This document shows, one piece after another, positions 42,937 through 50,296 of a DNA stretch of 50,296 bases. A model generated the notes under the pieces. The model made no database searches, was not told where the DNA came from, and saw only the letters and a list, made by a program, of their open reading frames with translations. Source of the DNA: Paraburkholderia ribeironis (GTDB lineage: Bacteria > Pseudomonadota > Gammaproteobacteria > Burkholderiales > Burkholderiaceae). Both the position numbers and the translations under genes were made by a program. The stretch lies in the NCBI RefSeq assembly GCF_900019265.1, contig NZ_CYGX02000026.1, positions 1-50,296 of the forward strand, in the 5' to 3' direction. Numbering within the stretch: position 1 is the stretch's first letter; every line of letters starts with the position of its first letter.

Positions 42937-43959
42937 TTATTCGGTGCCTTGTCGTCTGACCACGGTCTGGTCGATGACGCCGAAAATGTCTGCATTGTGT
43001 TCATCGAGCATGGAGATCCGCACGCGGTCGCCAAAACGCATGAAGGGGGTGATGGGCTTTCCGGTCTCGATGGTTTCGTACATGCGCACCTCGGCGATGC
43101 AGCAGTAGCCGACCCCGCCGTTGTCGATGCTGGATCCGTGCAGGCTGCCCTGCTTGTTGGAGATCGTGCCCGATCCGACGATGCTGCCGGCGCCGAGTTC
43201 GCGAGTCCGGGCGGCATGGGCGATCAGTTGGGCAAAATTGAACGTCATATCGATTCCTGCGTTGGGGCGGCCGAACTGTTTGCCATTGAGTTCGACCCGC
43301 AACGGCAGGTGCAGGGTGCTGTCCTGCCAGGCGCTGCCCAGTTCGTCGGGCGTGACGGCGACGGGCGAGAACGCGCTGGCGGGCTTGGACTGAAAGAAGC
43401 CAAAGCCTTTGGCGAGTTCGTTGGGGATGAGGCCGCGCAGAGAAACGTCGTTGACCAACATGACCAGGCGGATCTGCGCGCCTGCTTCTGCCGGCCCGAT
43501 CCCCATCGGAACGTCGCCGGTGACGACGGCGATCTCCGCCTCCATGTCGATTCCCCAGTCTTCACGGTCGGCGATGATGGGGTCGCGCGGCCCGATGAAG
43601 CGGTCGGAACCACCTTGGTACATCAGAGGATCGGTCAGGAAGGAGGCCGGCACTTCGCTATTGCGCGCCCGGCGCACGAGCTCGACGTGGTTCAGATAGG
43701 CGGAACCGTCCGCCCACTGGTAGGCGCGCGGCAGGGGGGAGTGGCATTCGCGCGCATCAAATGGGCGAATCCCGTTCAGGGTGCCCGCGTTGAGTTCGAC
43801 GTAGGCCCGCTGCAGTGCGGGTGCGCAGGCGTCCCAGTCATCGAGCGCCGCCTGCAGCGTCGGCGCAATCCCGGGTACGGCGGCACAGCGAAGCAGGTCG
43901 CGGGAAACAACGACCAGGCAGCCGTCTCGGGTATGGTTCTTAAGTGTTGCAAGCTTCAT
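42937..43959 (-). CDS. Fumarylacetoacetate hydrolase family protein
   Basis: 340 aa, the length of bacterial fumarylacetoacetases. The N-terminal domain keeps MKLATLKNHTRDGCLVVVS. The catalytic domain has metal and acid residues in GIDMEAEIAVVTGDVPMG and VMLVNDVSLRGLIPNELAKG and the ending GSGTISNKQGSLHGSSIDNG. It splits fumarylacetoacetate into fumarate and acetoacetate, the last step after homogentisate dioxygenase and maleylacetoacetate isomerase. It is 137 bases after hmgA. Confidence 0.93.
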   Translation of the reverse strand: MKLATLKNHTRDGCLVVVSRDLLRCAAVPGIAPTLQAALDDWDACAPALQRAYVELNAGTLNGIRPFDARECHSPLPRAYQWADGSAYLNHVELVRRARNSEVPASFLTDPLMYQGGSDRFIGPRDPIIADREDWGIDMEAEIAVVTGDVPMGIGPAEAGAQIRLVMLVNDVSLRGLIPNELAKGFGFFQSKPASAFSPVAVTPDELGSAWQDSTLHLPLRVELNGKQFGRPNAGIDMTFNFAQLIAHAARTRELGAGSIVGSGTISNKQGSLHGSSIDNGGVGYCCIAEVRMYETIETGKPITPFMRFGDRVRISMLDEHNADIFGVIDQTVVRRQGTE

Positions 43960-44096
43960 TGTGGGTTTCTTCTTTCCCTGATCTGCCGGCTCGCGAATCT
44001 GACTTCAGCCCGCAGAGGTTCACGTGTCCGGGCGCAAATTTCTCCCGCAGGCCCTGCGGAGCTGGGCCCGGAAGCAGAAGTGCACAGCGGGCTAAT

Positions 44097-45407
44097 CTAG
44101 ATCTGCGCGGGTTCGAACCCCTTCCAGCAATTGGTGTAGTTCCCGTCGAGCTCCGGCCAGACCAGGACTTCTGGATTTAGATACAGGGGAAGTTTGGTCT
44201 CGAACATGAAGGCCATCGTGCCCGTGAGCTTGTTCGGCACGGACGGCTCGTTGGTGCCGTTCAAAAAGGTATTGCGGTCGGGGCCATGCGGCGCCATGCA
44301 GCTATGCAGGCTGAACCCGCCGGGCATAAAGCCGTCGGTCTTGCCTTCATAGATGCCATAGACCAGTCCCATGAATTCCGTCATGACGTTTCGGTGGAAG
44401 AACGGCGGGCGGAATGTGTTTTCCGCCACCTGCCACCGCGTCGGGAACGCCACGAAGTCGATGTAAGCCGTGCCGGGCTGCGAACTCGGCGATGTCAGGA
44501 TGGTCGAGATGCTGGGGTCCGGGCTGTCGTAGCTGACCGAGCCGAACACATTGAAACGCTCGATGTCGTATTTGAACGGAACCAGATTTCCATGCCAGGC
44601 GACGACATTGAACGGTGTGCAGGGCATCTTGCGCGACCAGAAGCGTCCGCCGAACTTCGTAATGATCAGGCAGTCGCTGTCTTCTGCATCAAACGCAGCG
44701 ACCGGGCACTGGAAATCGCGCGGATTGGCCAGGCCGTTGGAGCCGATCGGGCCCAGTTCGGGCAGCCTGAGCATGGGCCCGTAGTTCTCCAGCACGTAGC
44801 CACGCGCCGTGGCTTCCAGCAGGATCACGCGGAAGCACAGGCCGCGCGGAATGACGGCAAATTCACCTGGGTGGATGGTCAGCCAGCCCAGTTCGGTCTG
44901 GATATCCAGGCCGCCTTGCTGGGGAACGATGAGCAGTTCGCCATCGCTGTTGCAGAAGGCCGTGCCTTCCATGGACTGGCTGGCATGGTAGATGTGCACG
45001 GCGCAGCCCACCTGGTCCGGGGCACTGCCGTTGGCGCCCACAGTGCACATGCTCGTCACGAAATCCTGTTCGCCCCGCAGAGCCATAGGGCGCCAGCGCA
45101 GGGTTCGTGGGTCAAGCACGCCGCTGGCGAGAGGCGCCGTCAGCCAGCGAGTATTCTCGTGATGCTGCTGCTCTACCTCGTTGATTGATGGCCGCTTGCG
45201 ATACAGCCAGGTCCTGCGATTTTCAGAACGAACGCTGGTGAATGCGGTGCCGGACAGCTGTTCGGCGTACAGGCCGTGAGACAGCTGCCTGGGACTGTTC
45301 ATACCGGTCGGCAATGTTCCTGCCACGGCCTCGCTTTCAAACTGGTGACCGAAACCATGCATGTAATTGCGGTTATCCCGCACGGCATTTGTGCCTGTTT
45401 GGTTCAT
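44097..45407 (-). CDS. hmgA: Homogentisate 1,2-dioxygenase
   Basis: A 436-aa Fe(II) ring-cleavage dioxygenase converting homogentisate to 4-maleylacetoacetate. Iron ligands by alignment to the human enzyme (H335, E341, H371) are H338, E344 and H374, in RPPFFHRNVMTEFMG and CMAPHGPDRNTF. N-terminal MHGFGHQFESEAVAGTLP is diagnostic. Strong CGGAGG before the ATG. Central enzyme of the island and an obligate O2 consumer. Confidence 0.97.
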   Translation of the reverse strand: MNQTGTNAVRDNRNYMHGFGHQFESEAVAGTLPTGMNSPRQLSHGLYAEQLSGTAFTSVRSENRRTWLYRKRPSINEVEQQHHENTRWLTAPLASGVLDPRTLRWRPMALRGEQDFVTSMCTVGANGSAPDQVGCAVHIYHASQSMEGTAFCNSDGELLIVPQQGGLDIQTELGWLTIHPGEFAVIPRGLCFRVILLEATARGYVLENYGPMLRLPELGPIGSNGLANPRDFQCPVAAFDAEDSDCLIITKFGGRFWSRKMPCTPFNVVAWHGNLVPFKYDIERFNVFGSVSYDSPDPSISTILTSPSSQPGTAYIDFVAFPTRWQVAENTFRPPFFHRNVMTEFMGLVYGIYEGKTDGFMPGGFSLHSCMAPHGPDRNTFLNGTNEPSVPNKLTGTMAFMFETKLPLYLNPEVLVWPELDGNYTNCWKGFEPAQI

Positions 45408-45424
45408 TTTTTACCTCCGGGTCA

Positions 45425-46072
45425 TCAGTTCGCGCCGTGAATGACGGCATCCGGCTGCTGTTCTGGGCTTGCCTTTGCAAAGGCCGGCAGCGAACAGCAG
45501 TTCTGTTCGATCTTGCAGATCTTCGGAAAGGCTTCCATGGGAGTATCGAAACGACGCGCGTTGTACACCTGCGGGATCAGGTAGACATCCGCCAGTGTCG
45601 GCGCATCACCGAAGCAGAATCCCCGGTCGCCGACCATGCCTTCAATGACCCGGAAGTTTTCCTCGATCCAGCGGCGGATCCAGGCTTGCACGAAGTCCTC
45701 GTCATGACCGGCGGCGCGCAGGACCCGGAGGATGCTGACATTGTTCAGAGGGTGAATGTCGCAGCCGATGATGGCGCAGATCGCCCTCACCGTAGCCCGG
45801 TCCTCCGGGGCGACCGGCAGCAGAGGCGGCTGCTGGTGGCATTCCTCGAGATACTCAAGGATGGCGGGTGACTGGATCAGCACCCGGCCGTCATCCAGCA
45901 TCAGCGACGGAATGCGCCCGTGCGGGTTGACCGCCAGGTATTGCGCAGCCAGGTTCTCCCCGCCGTTGCGGGCCAAGTTGACGGCAACCCGTTCGTAGTT
46001 CAGTCCCTTCATTTCGAGTGCGATGCGCACGCGATATGCGGTCGAGGAGCGCCAGTAATTGAACAGCTTCAT
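45425..46072 (-). CDS. maiA: Maleylacetoacetate isomerase (zeta-class GST)
   Basis: A 215-aa glutathione-dependent isomerase. The zeta-class active-site motif appears as LFNYWRSSTAYRVRIALEMK (residues 3-22), followed by NPHGRIPSLMLDDG and QSPAILEYLEE in the thioredoxin-fold domain and DAPTLADVYLIPQVYNA in the helical domain. Converts maleylacetoacetate to fumarylacetoacetate. ATG 46072 is chosen because the protein starts there as in the family; upstream sequence is the small partner gene in another frame. Confidence 0.94.
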   Translation of the reverse strand: MKLFNYWRSSTAYRVRIALEMKGLNYERVAVNLARNGGENLAAQYLAVNPHGRIPSLMLDDGRVLIQSPAILEYLEECHQQPPLLPVAPEDRATVRAICAIIGCDIHPLNNVSILRVLRAAGHDEDFVQAWIRRWIEENFRVIEGMVGDRGFCFGDAPTLADVYLIPQVYNARRFDTPMEAFPKICKIEQNCCSLPAFAKASPEQQPDAVIHGAN

Positions 46073-46079
46073 CACAGCC

Positions 46080-46286
46080 TCATGTCCTCGTGGCTGCCGC
46101 CGTCGCAGTGTGGCGGGCGATCTGCAGGATTTCCTTGAGCGTGTCTTCTTCCACATGGGCGGCCAGCAGGAACAGTGCGCAGGCATTGGCGAGGTTGCTC
46201 TGGGTGGAGTCCAGTCCCTCGTGCGCCTTGGTCAGCATGGAATACATGTCGTCGATTTCGTACTGATTCAGCGTGCGCGGCTTCAT
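46080..46286 (-). CDS. Small DUF2783-type protein, MhaB-like hydroxylase partner
   Basis: 68 aa, mostly helical (YEIDDMYSMLTKAHEGLDST, then LFLLAAHVEEDTLKEILQIA). Its ATG overlaps the stop of the flavin monooxygenase gene (ATGA), which indicates coupled synthesis. In Pseudomonas putida the 3-hydroxyphenylacetate 6-hydroxylase is described as a flavoprotein (MhaA) with a small coupling protein (MhaB), and size and gene order match that. The protein would be needed for productive hydroxylation. Assigned from size, context and family resemblance. Confidence 0.75.
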   Translation of the reverse strand: MKPRTLNQYEIDDMYSMLTKAHEGLDSTQSNLANACALFLLAAHVEEDTLKEILQIARHTATAAATRT

Positions 46287-47893
46287 TGCATGCCTTCCTT
46301 GATGTGACCTTGTGCGCGGAGCAGGGCGTTTTCCAGTTTGCCTTGTCGCGGAGCCTGCCAGCGGGCGCAGATGTGCATGTCGGGCCGCACGAGCACCATG
46401 GCCCCTTCTCCCGCACCCAGCACGGCTGCGAGATCCGAGCCGGGGTCGCAATCAAGCAACCTGATATCCCCGCGAGCTTCCATGTCCTGCAGCCATATCG
46501 GTGCAGGCTGAGCGCTGACCCGCACGACCACGAAATCATCGTTGAACTGCTTGTAGAGACCCTCGCTTCCGAGGGGGGTGTCGATGCGCACGGCAGGCAC
46601 GATGGCGCCGGGCATCGGGGCACCCTCTGGCCAGTGGTCTTCGTCCGGCGTGTTCAGTGGGCTGTCCGCATACAGCATGGGCTCCGACAGCCGCCCGGTG
46701 TTGACGGCCAGCCTGGCCAGCGGCTGTTCCTTGGCCATCAGCAGCACGGCCTGGCGCAGCAGGTGGCTGCCAAAGCTGTGCGGGGTGATGAATTCTGTGC
46801 TCTGTGAGGACCGCGTCACATTTTCCCGCGCTGCTGCGACACGCTCGTCGGAATAGCTGTCCAGGATCTTTTCTGGGGCCTTGCCGGTCAGGACCCGTTT
46901 CAGTTTCCAGCCCAGATTCTCGGTATCCGGCACGCCGGAATTCCCTCCGCGGGCGCCGTACGGCGATACCTGATGGGCAGAGTCGCCAATGAAGATGATG
47001 CGGCCATGGCGGTAGTCCGACATGGTCTTGCTCTGGACCGCATACTGGCTGGTCCATTCGACTTCGATGTCTTCGGTGTCACCCACCAGGCCGGTGATGC
47101 GTACGGCAGCGTCGGCGATGTTTGTGGCGACATCGACTTCGTCGTCGCGAAGTTCAAAGTCGATGCGCCACAGGTTGTCGGCCTGCTGGTGCATGAGGAT
47201 CGTGCCGCCTGGATGGCTGGGGTGGTCGAACCAGAACAGCCTTTCGGCAGTGCGGCCGGGCGGCAGGCGTACCGACGTGTTCAGAAAGCGGTCTTCAAAG
47301 CGGATGCCTTCGCACTCCAGCCCCAACTCGGTGCGGATGGCGCTGCGCGCGCCATCGGCGGCAATCAGCCAGTCGGTCGTAACCTGATAGGTGCTGTGCG
47401 GGCCCTCGACCTCGATGAGGACATGGTCAGCATCGACCTTCAGCAGACGGGCCTTGCTGTTCCAGCGCAGGTCGATGTCGTCGTGTTGGGCGATGGCATT
47501 GATCAGAGCTTCTTCCACGTAATACTGCTGCAGGTTGATGAACGGCGGCAGGCCGTCCGCGCCGGTGGTCCCGACGCTGAATTCCGTGATCAGTTCTTCA
47601 GCGTGAAAGATCTTGCCCTGGGACCAGCAGACGCCATTGGCCAGGACCGGCTCCAGGCAGCCCAGACGGTCCCAGACCTGTAGTGTCTTGTGTGCGTGGC
47701 AGATTGCGCGTCCACCGACGCTGACGGTATTGTCATCATCCAGCACCAATGCCGGGATGCCCCGGCATGACAGGTCTAGCGCCATCGTCAGTCCGACCAG
47801 TCCGCCGCCGACGATGACCACGGCGCGCTGTATGGGGGTGCCCTCCAGTTCCAGCCTGTCTGGTGTGTGCTTATAGGTTTGTCTCACGAACAT
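46283..47893 (-). CDS. FAD-dependent aromatic hydroxylase, MhaA-like (3-hydroxyphenylacetate 6-hydroxylase candidate)
   Basis: A 536-aa class A flavoprotein monooxygenase. GxGxxG motif AVVIVGGGLVGLTMALDLSC (about 24-43), the DG-type motif WLIAADGARSAIRTELGL and the second FAD motif GRIIFIGDSAHQVSPYGARG. The C-terminal thioredoxin-like domain ends in VLVRPDMHICARWQAP. It is first in the operon that continues with a 68-aa partner, maleylacetoacetate isomerase, homogentisate dioxygenase and fumarylacetoacetase. Production of homogentisate, most simply from 3-hydroxyphenylacetate, is therefore likely. MhpA-type hydroxylation of another phenol is the main alternative. AAGGGG precedes the ATG. Confidence 0.85.
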   Translation of the reverse strand: MFVRQTYKHTPDRLELEGTPIQRAVVIVGGGLVGLTMALDLSCRGIPALVLDDDNTVSVGGRAICHAHKTLQVWDRLGCLEPVLANGVCWSQGKIFHAEELITEFSVGTTGADGLPPFINLQQYYVEEALINAIAQHDDIDLRWNSKARLLKVDADHVLIEVEGPHSTYQVTTDWLIAADGARSAIRTELGLECEGIRFEDRFLNTSVRLPPGRTAERLFWFDHPSHPGGTILMHQQADNLWRIDFELRDDEVDVATNIADAAVRITGLVGDTEDIEVEWTSQYAVQSKTMSDYRHGRIIFIGDSAHQVSPYGARGGNSGVPDTENLGWKLKRVLTGKAPEKILDSYSDERVAAARENVTRSSQSTEFITPHSFGSHLLRQAVLLMAKEQPLARLAVNTGRLSEPMLYADSPLNTPDEDHWPEGAPMPGAIVPAVRIDTPLGSEGLYKQFNDDFVVVRVSAQPAPIWLQDMEARGDIRLLDCDPGSDLAAVLGAGEGAMVLVRPDMHICARWQAPRQGKLENALLRAQGHIKEGMQ

Positions 47894-48166
47894 GCTTGCC
47901 CCTTGTTTGGATGGCCTAGCGTGTTGACCGGTACCGTGCCCGGTTCCGTGGTTGTCTCCACGGCAAGCAGTTTGACAAAACGGGGGAGGCCTGTATGTAA
48001 ACTACATGACATTGGCCCCAGCTGATTTTCCAGATCAGTCAAATGCTCATAAGACTTTGATAATAAATACAAATTTCCCCCTACTATCTTCCTGCCTCGA
48101 TAGTCGAGGTTTTGGCCAGCCAGGCCCGGCATGATTCCCGCCCCCATTCGCACTCATGATCCGGGG
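47894..48166. promoter_or_regulatory. Upstream region of the aromatic operon with two palindromes
   Basis: ATGTA-AAC-TACAT at 47995-48007 and CTGAT-N7-ATCAG at 48022-48038 lie 102-145 bases before the hydroxylase start. Dyads of this sort (TGAT..ATCA, TGTA..TACA) resemble Crp/Fnr-family sites. A Crp/Fnr regulator is encoded at 49391, so these are candidate operators. Exact promoter hexamers could not be picked with confidence. An 89-codon minus-strand frame here is not convincing as a gene. Confidence 0.35.
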
Positions 48167-49008
48167 GGTGTTGTCACCGGGTCTGGTGGGTGGCTGGCGA
48201 TCGCTGATAGGGGTTTGGCCTGGAAATTCCAAAGCCGTCCGTAACGTGGATGCCGAGACTTCCGGCGGCGATCATCAGTTGTGCGGTGTGCTGGTACCAT
48301 CGCTTCAATCTGAGCCTTCGCGACATCGAGGAGTTGCTGCTCGAGCGCGGCGTGTCGGTGACCTACAAGTCCGTGCATAACTGGTGTGACCGGTTCGGTG
48401 CGCAGTTTGCGCGTCGGGCGAAAGCGGCACGCGACAGGCCCGGCTCGACGTGGCATATGGATGAGCTGTTTGTAAATCTGCGCGGTGAGCCGTACGTGCT
48501 GTGGCGGGCCGTGGATGAGCATGGCACCGAACTGGATGTGCTGATGCACAAGCGGCGCGACAAGGCTGCGGCAAAGCGTTTCTGGCGGTTATTGCGCTCG
48601 AACCCGGTGCCGCGCAGGATCGTCACCGACCGGCTGCGCGGCTACCCCGCGGCAAAGGTGGAGATCCCGGAACTCGCCGGCGTGAAGCACGTGTTCGTGA
48701 AGGCCGCCGCGCGGGTCAACAACCGTGCGAAAAACAGTCATCAACCCACGCGCCGACGCGAGCGCCAGATGCTGGGCTTTCGCGATCCCCGGCGCACATA
48801 AGGGTTTCTCTCAGGCTTCGGTCCGATCCGGCAGCATTTTGCTTTACCGCGACACCGGATGAAGGCCGCCTGTCACCGGGCAGTTCTCAAGGAACGGGGC
48901 ATCGCGTGGCATCAGTGGTTGATTACGGCCTTGATCGTCACCGCGTAATCATGAGGATACCTATGTTAATCACAATGTTCGGCTTGTCTACAGCAACTTG
49001 ACAATGCC
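48167..49008. mobile_element. IS6-family insertion sequence, degenerate
   Basis: About 842 bases, the usual size for IS6 elements, around a single transposase frame. Possible terminal repeats are GGTGTTGTCA (48167-48176) and the inverse of GGCATTGTCA (48999-49008), matching 8 of 10. No target duplication was recognised next to these ends. The exact ends are tentative; the element is inactive on the evidence of its transposase. Confidence 0.65.
48250..48948 (+). pseudogene. IS6-family transposase, inactivated
   Basis: Typical IS6 sequence: VTYKSVHNWCDRFG, then TWHMDELFV with the first catalytic Asp (D71) and RRIVTDRLRGYPAAK with the second (D127). The usual NNRAENSHQPTR motif reads NNRAKNSHQPTR, so the catalytic Glu is Lys (a one-base GAA to AAA change). 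A TAA (48799-48801) interrupts the frame after GFRDPRRT. The same frame resumes with GFLSGFGPIRQHFALPRHRM and ends at 48948 near the normal family length (about 232 residues). The stop is one C-to-T step from CAA. Confidence 0.88.
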
Positions 49009-49102
49009 GCGCGTGATTGTCCCCCGCTTTTCTGAAGTTGAGACTCTACGATGACCGTCGAATTGAACCAGCAATTGCGTGCTTTGGAAGCGCGATATGC
49101 GA

Positions 49103-49282
49103 ACAGCGTTTGATCAGATGCTCGAGCTCATCTCCTTTGTTCGCAAATCTCCGAGTCCACCGTTGCTAAAATCCGAGAGGTACGCAAAGATTGCTTGTCG
49201 GAGTCCGCACTTCCCGCGGGCACAATGGCCGGGGTCGCAGGCTTGGACAAAGAAGCGCTCCTGCTTGGAATTGAGGCCATGC
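49103..49282 (+). pseudogene. 3' remnant of a ridA-like gene
   Basis: Reads AFDQMLELISFVRKSP, then after a shift near 49155 STVAKIREVRKD and LPAGTMAGVAGLDKEALLLG. The intact RidA at 35662-36060 has DFSHVLKMNFYVRNI, VVAQIREVRKD and LPASTMVGVAGLAKEALLLE at the same places. Only the C-terminal half is left, and its 5' side is replaced by the insertion-sequence end. It is a diverged paralogue, not an exact copy. Confidence 0.8.
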
Positions 49283-49390
49283 GCCATGGCCCGCCCCTAA
49301 TCAAAGCAGGATCCAGCGCAACGCCTGCCTGCTTATCGTGCTATGCTAAAAACGAGGGGCGGACGCCCCTTAGTCTCATTAGGGCGCACG

Positions 49391-50074
49391 ATGGAAACCT
49401 CCTCCGACATCAACTGGGCAAGCGCGCTAAATGGCCTGCATGCCGACGACATACGGAAAATTGAAGAATTTTTAGCTCAGAGAGAGGTACCTGCGCGCAG
49501 TCCAATTTTTTTTCAAGATGAGCCTGCCGATGCGCTCTTTATCATTAGATCGGGTCGCGTGCGTTTGGTGCGTCGGACAGAGGCTGGCGAAGAATTCACC
49601 ACCGGCGTTTGGTCATCTGGGTACGTCATCGGACTGATCAGTACGTTCCTGGGGGAACACCGCCTCCTCGGTGCTGAGACCATCGAGCGCGCAAGCTTTC
49701 ACGTACTGCGCCGAGATGCCCTGCTACGCTGTATGCAGACCATCCCCCAATTCGCTTTAAACATTGCCAATCTCCTGGCATTGCTCGCGAGCGATAGCAT
49801 TCGTCGCACAGCACCGCTGGCCTTAGAACCCGTCGAAGCAAAGTTAGGACGAGTGTTAGTGAAGCTGGCTGTCCCTGCGCAACAGGACAGCCAACTGGAC
49901 GGCGACGTTGTACAGGGCATTACCCAAGATGAGCTCGCCAGGATGGTTGGCGCGAGCAGACCTTGGGTGAATCGCGCGCTAGCATCGTACGAGAAGCGCG
50001 GCCTGATTCGTCGACACAAACAGTTCATCTCAATACCCGACATTAAGGCCTTTAAAAATCTATGGACTGACTAA
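49391..50074 (+). CDS. Crp/Fnr-family transcriptional regulator
   Basis: A 227-aa regulator. The cyclic-nucleotide-binding-type beta-barrel is near 20-125 (FFQDEPADALFIIRSGRVRL, TGVWSSGYVIGLISTF) and the C-terminal Crp-type helix-turn-helix is ITQDELARMVGASRPWVNRA. No cysteine cluster of Fnr is seen, so it is not an Fe-S O2 sensor, and a cAMP-site signature is not clear. Crp/Fnr proteins such as AadR and HbaR control aromatic degradation elsewhere. It is the only regulator in the island and the likely controller of the hydroxylase operon. A start 16 codons upstream (49343) is possible. Confidence 0.87.
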   Translation: METSSDINWASALNGLHADDIRKIEEFLAQREVPARSPIFFQDEPADALFIIRSGRVRLVRRTEAGEEFTTGVWSSGYVIGLISTFLGEHRLLGAETIERASFHVLRRDALLRCMQTIPQFALNIANLLALLASDSIRRTAPLALEPVEAKLGRVLVKLAVPAQQDSQLDGDVVQGITQDELARMVGASRPWVNRALASYEKRGLIRRHKQFISIPDIKAFKNLWTD

Positions 50075-50296
50075 GCCTATAGGTACGACAGCATGCTTTC
50101 GGCGAGTATGGGCTGTCCATGGTCAAAACCGGACTCGGCGTCGATCTTGCGTCCGCTACGCTGCCTCTTTTATCGAAGGTTACGTACACAAGATGTTCCT
50201 GGTCATAGGACCCGCGCCGGGCCTCTGCCAATAAAAGAGTTTCTTCAGTCGGGATCCGCCGGTACCGCTTCGCACCGCGCGCCCGGCGCGCGTAAA
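50075..50296. other. Right edge of the window, no gene recognised
   Basis: 222 bases after the regulator gene. No frame, RNA gene or repeat could be supported. An element cut by the window edge cannot be excluded. Confidence 0.4.

Noticed and set aside
47884..48153. Minus-strand 89-codon frame upstream of the hydroxylase
   Set aside because: It overlaps the promoter region with its palindromes. No family resemblance or ribosome site; it partly overlaps the hydroxylase start.
49061..49120. Short peptide starting MTVELNQQLRALEARYANSV after the insertion sequence
   Set aside because: Only 20 codons to a stop and it runs into the ridA remnant in another frame. It may be debris, with no family that can be named.

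Overview
The window looks like a Paraburkholderia/Burkholderia-type betaproteobacterial replicon. The evidence is a very high-GC, CpG-rich sequence; an RpoD-family sigma factor with a long acidic insert; and dense acyl-CoA catabolic operons with LysR and NorR regulators and Liv-type ABC transporters. All calls come from reading the sequence; no database search was run.

Layout. (1) 1-3.1 kb: an RpoD-family sigma factor (+) with a 648-bp non-coding leader, ending at a perfect 13-bp-stem hairpin, then a small tail-anchored-looking protein on the minus strand. (2) 3.5-7.8 kb: aminotransferase, FAD amine oxidase and ALDH7-type semialdehyde dehydrogenase (all -), best read as a pipecolate / lysine / 2-aminoadipate degradation set. 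(3) 8.2-22.3 kb: a tightly coupled 13-gene minus-strand operon (SDR, CoA-transferase, thiolase, degenerate PaaK-like protein, LplA-like protein, frameshifted enoyl-CoA hydratase, MaoC hydratase, citryl-CoA-lyase-like protein, mesaconyl-CoA-hydratase-like protein, acyl-CoA dehydrogenase, CaiB CoA-transferase, MmgE/PrpD, HpcH lyase) with a divergent LysR gene. The end product may be citramalyl-CoA cleaved to acetyl-CoA and pyruvate. A 3' fragment of another LysR gene is stuck to its downstream end. (4) 23.5-32.1 kb: a second minus-strand operon for uptake and activation of a carboxylate: acyl-CoA ligase (broken by one in-frame stop), two LivK-type binding proteins, an acyl-CoA dehydrogenase and LivHMGF. 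(5) 32.1-35.3 kb: three 30-bp palindromes, then a divergent norR-hmp nitric-oxide detoxification pair with three GT-N7-AC sites and a sigma-54-like promoter.

(6) 35.6-50.1 kb: an acquired-looking catabolic island with visibly different word usage. From right to left on the minus strand it encodes a two-component 3-hydroxyphenylacetate 6-hydroxylase-like pair (flavoprotein plus 68-aa partner), maleylacetoacetate isomerase, homogentisate dioxygenase, fumarylacetoacetase, a complete Liv ABC importer and an amidase. It is bordered by an intact ridA on the left and a decayed ridA remnant, a dead IS6-family element and a Crp/Fnr regulator on the right. Together these could import an aromatic acid or amide, convert it to homogentisate, and cleave it to fumarate and acetoacetate.

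The most unusual item is the LivF ATPase of this island (38982-40325), which carries a complete hemerythrin (HHE) di-iron domain at its N-terminus. A second theme is gene decay: a one-base frameshift, two C-to-T-type nonsense codons, a catalytic Glu-to-Lys change, and truncated lysR and ridA remnants.
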